This document shows, one piece after another, positions 61,574-64,000 of a stretch of 64,000 bases of DNA. The stretch is from contig NC_081411.1 of assembly GCF_030272615.1 (NCBI RefSeq), positions 184,071,572 through 184,135,571 of the forward strand, read 5' to 3'. The position numbers and the translations under genes were made by a program. The notes beneath the pieces were generated by a model. It was given only the letters and a program-made list of their open reading frames with translations. It was not told the origin of the DNA and ran no database searches. The DNA comes from Cryptomeria japonica (lineage: Eukaryota > Streptophyta > Pinopsida > Cupressales > Cupressaceae). The number at the start of each line of letters is the position of its first letter. The stretch's first letter is position 1.

Positions 61574-62099
61574 CTGAATCTCCTCTGTTTACTGCAACAG
61601 TTAAACAGGTTCTCTTATCTGCGGTCCTTTTGAGTAGACTCGGTGGATATGCCTTAAATAGTGCCTCCACTGTCTCTAAATTACCGCTTTCGTAAGCTTT
61701 GAAGAGAGCCGTCTCCTTGCGCTTGTTGCGGACATCCACACCACTATCTTTTGATTCTAGTAGAGCGTTCACGACATCGGAGAAACCTCCCTGAGCAGCC
61801 AAGTGCAGCGGTGTATCCTGTTCGGCATTGATAGCATTCACAAGCGGAGGATTGAGTTTCAAAAGCTCTTCAACGAATTTAAGATTTCCTACACTAGCAG
61901 CCAAATGAAGAAGAGTATTTTCCCCATCGGGTGTAATACTACTGAGAACTTCTCTGGGTAGAACTTCTCTAAGGCTGGGTCTCTCAGTTGTTCGACAGAG
62001 TAGTTGATGGATCCTTGAATGCATTACTGCAACTGTAACTGCAGCATTGAACGCCTTAGGATCGATCCTTCCGCCGACTTGTTGACTCTCAGTTGCCAT
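61574..62099 (-). CDS. Ankyrin gene exon 1
   Basis: Starts MATESQQVGGRIDPKAFNAA at 62,099. The start is supported by the repeated start-region relic at 51,310-51,345. It holds about three to four ankyrin repeats from residue 50 (ENTLLHLAA) through NKRKETALFKAYESGNLETV. The donor GTAATT follows ...RGDSG, leaving one base of the next codon (526 nt). The frame is open throughout, so this exon has resisted decay. Confidence 0.88.
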
Positions 62100-62148
62100 G
62101 GCAAATATCTGCTGTTTTCACTCCCTTCAACAACGAGCACCACGCTTC

Positions 62149-62154
62149 TTTATA
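62149..62154 (-). promoter_or_regulatory. Possible TATA box of the ankyrin gene
   Basis: On the minus strand ATTATAAAGAAG lies about 50 bp upstream of the start codon. The spacing would give a very short leader of about 20 nt, so this is tentative. Confidence 0.35.
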
Positions 62155-62159
62155 ATATG

Positions 62160-63229
62160 ATCAAGTAATACCACATTCAGTAATATGCCATGAAACGGAT
62201 ACGAATCTACACGATAGAATACGTGAACTTAATTTATTGAGCAGGGAAAAATGTATGTACCCCTATCTTTCACTTCAGAGTTTCCAAAAGTTTAGTGGGA
62301 ATCTCACTTTTTCTTTCATCGAATCAGATATAAGATTTGACGTTGATTAGGTGCAAATAATTAGGTACATGTAATTAGTCTTGATTTGGTGCAAATAATG
62401 ATTATAGGGTGTTATTGTTATACAATTTTCTAGTATTTAGAAGTCATCTCACACATCAAAATTTCGACATTTTTTGTTAAGTTGGAATGATTTACCGTCT
62501 TAATAGATCATCCATCATAACAATTATTACCAATATTGATGTGTGCGTTGCAAAAAAAGTTCTAGAGAAGGCTCTTTCTATTGTAATAGCATGTGAATGT
62601 TCATAGACCTTCTGGAGGGTCCTCCTAGCCTAGAGTTAGGAGTTTGAAGCCTACATACATTGATTTGGCCTTGTGGCCATCAATGAGTGCTCACCCAATA
62701 GGACAAGTCTTGAGACTGGCAATTTTGGAAGTGTGGCATTGTTGAGAGTATGTGTGAACCCCATCTTCATGTATTATGATTAGTTTTCATGATACTTGAC
62801 CCTATCCTCATGGTGTTGGCTCAATTCATATTAGTGTGTTTTGTTGAAGAAACATGATGAGAGAAGTTTGATGCAGAGGCAAGGGTACAACTCAGTATTT
62901 CATATTAGGACAAAAACCACATTGATTAGGCAAATCAGATAAGGTCTCTCTAATGTTTAGGATACTGAATTCACATTAGACACTCATGAATTACCCCAAT
63001 TAGACATTAGTCTACTTAATATATTATACAAGGATTGCAGACCACAAAGCCATTAGATATGTTTTGAGATGAAAAAGAAGAGTTAAATGGTTTTGGTTCA
63101 ATGATGATAATTTCTATTTTCAGGTAATTTAATTTGGTATATTATACTGAAACTTGATTTCATAACTAACCTTTCAACTTCTATATAACTAGTTCTATAG
63201 CCCGATTTTCTTACCTGTGAAGAAAGACC
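62160..63229. other. Intergenic; nothing recognised
   Basis: No coding or repeat signature. I looked for a CACTA-type terminal inverted repeat belonging to the downstream transposase and saw none that I could support. Confidence 0.45.
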
Positions 63230-64000
63230 ATGTCAGACAATATCAGTGAACAACAAAATAAGGGGATAATTGCTAGATTGTGGTCTAACTTGAAAAGAAA
63301 ATGTGATGGAAAATATTATTGTCCCTGCAAAATTTGTAAGGGGTTAAATACTAGAAGACTTCTAATCAAAACAACGAAGAAACATTGTAGGCTGCATGGT
63401 CACATTGAAGGTGGACATGATTATCATCCATTGGTAATTTTTTCATTATATCATTTTAACAATTTATATACATAATAAATCACGTGATGATGAGATTGTG
63501 ATCATGGTTTATTTATGTTTATCAATTTAATATAGGTCGATCACCCCATAGCACATGGTATGGATCGACACAACCCGAAGAATATGGTTTTTGAAGTGGA
63601 CAAATATGGAGGTGTGAATATCGAAGCTGAAGATAATGATCCCATGGAAGATGATGATCATGAGCCAAAAAAAAAAATTGAAGATGATGGTACAAATGCA
63701 TTGATCCATGACATATTTAGTACTCGCGCAGCTGATCATGATGATGAAGATGACCTTGATGTTGTTTATGATGTCCCTCTACTTGAGAAGGCATCTAAAG
63801 CCCTTTACGAAGGCTCACAGACAACTCTTCTCTCCGTTGTATTGTTGTTGGTGAACTTGAAGGTTATGAATGGTTTATCCAACATAACAATGTCACATAT
63901 GTTAAGGTATGTCATATATGTCATAATAAACTATGAATCATGTTGTACAATTAATATTCTTTATATTCACAAATTATATTTTTTTGCTGTAGATTGATAG
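63230..64000 (+). CDS. CACTA (En/Spm-like) transposase, N-terminal part
   Basis: Exon 1 runs 63,230-63,433 (68 codons exactly), intron 63,434-63,535 (GT...ATATAG), exon 2 63,536-63,906, second intron 63,907-63,992 (GTATGT...TGTAG), and exon 3 begins at 63,993 and leaves the window. Phases agree across both introns (LVDHPIAHG; SHMLRLI). The cysteine/histidine-rich YYCPCKICKGLNTRR...HCRLHGH segment resembles the transposase-associated zinc-binding domain of plant CACTA elements. The LYEGSQTTLLSVVLLLVNLK then VMNGLSN block is the conserved linker before the Transposase_21 core. An acidic stretch (EAEDNDPMEDDDHEP) sits between. No break is visible so far. The DDE catalytic core would lie beyond the window. 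Confidence 0.8.

Larger units (their letters stand above)
54241..62099 (-). pseudogene. ACD6-like ankyrin/PGG membrane protein gene, disrupted
   Basis: Three exons: 62,099-61,574, then 61,049-60,775 continuing at 55,679-55,449 across a Copia, then 55,182-54,241. Junctions use GT-AG (donors GTAATT and GTAAGT; acceptors TTACAG and TTGTAG). Phases agree, giving about 657 residues if the element and its duplicated CATTC are ignored. Ankyrin repeats fill exons 1 and 2 (TLLHLAASVGNLKFVEELLK; DTPLHLAAQGGFSDVVNALL; MNVLHLAAQ; DTPLHIAARKKN). Exon 3 carries the PGG domain with about four membrane spans (ELVVAVLLATMSFTAAFTVP start). In Arabidopsis this family includes ACD6, a membrane protein acting in salicylic-acid defence signalling; this locus's role is inferred by family only. 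It is disabled by the Copia in exon 2 and an in-frame TGA at 55,060-55,062. Confidence 0.88.

Noticed and set aside
1-64000. tRNA, rRNA, CRISPR or bacterial-type operon features
   Set aside because: None seen; the 12-base initiator-tRNA complements at 40,657 and 60,281 are retroelement primer sites, not tRNA genes.

Overview
The window looks like one stretch of a large, AT-rich, transposon-packed seed-plant nuclear genome. Mutation-worn Ty1/copia and Ty3/gypsy elements, L1-type LINE pieces, GT-AG introns and plant gene families (ankyrin/PGG, IRKI/GIL1 DUF641, CACTA transposase) all point to a plant. The density of old elements and scarcity of genes suggest a gymnosperm, probably a conifer, but the species cannot be named. 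No RNA genes, CRISPR arrays or bacterial-type operons were seen. All alignments and percentages were made by eye.

Layout. 1-9,560: mostly non-coding, with a diverged tandem array (about 920-1,990), a C-terminal piece of an IRKI/GIL1-like host gene (about 3,665-3,968, minus) and a gypsy remnant near 7,200. 9,600-13,720: an L1-type LINE (minus) cut at the start of its reverse transcriptase by an antisense LTR. 15,820-16,325 and 32,917-34,924: two copies of an element that moves like a LINE but shows only one ORF; the second has a perfect 12-bp target-site duplication. 17,600-18,840: gypsy remnants. 21,085-30,940: a gypsy-type fossil with gag and protease but no visible RT, RNase H or integrase, delimited by LTRs and a GGTCT duplication, and itself carrying two LTR-type insertions.

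35,780-62,160 is the most informative part. It is a decayed tandem cluster of ankyrin-PGG (ACD6-like) membrane protein genes on the minus strand. The best copy (54,241-62,099) keeps three exons in consistent phase but carries one in-frame stop and a nearly whole Copia element (55,685-60,774) inside exon 2. A second copy (remnants at 35,780-35,999 and 40,969-41,010) carries a different, older Copia (36,000-40,968) at exactly the same exon position; each element has its own 5-bp duplication (CATTC against CATTT). A third copy survives as fragments at 50,940-51,350. Its downstream flank (49,640-50,940) aligns with the flank of the best copy, where a 974-bp solo LTR (52,218-53,191) sits, so the third copy gives the empty site. 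Between the copies lies an LTR element (43,980-49,557) with a large unrecognised ORF and no pol.

63,230-64,000: the 5' end of a CACTA (En/Spm-like) transposase gene on the plus strand. Two exons and the start of a third join in phase, and the gene runs off the window. Apart from this transposase, no intact host gene was found.
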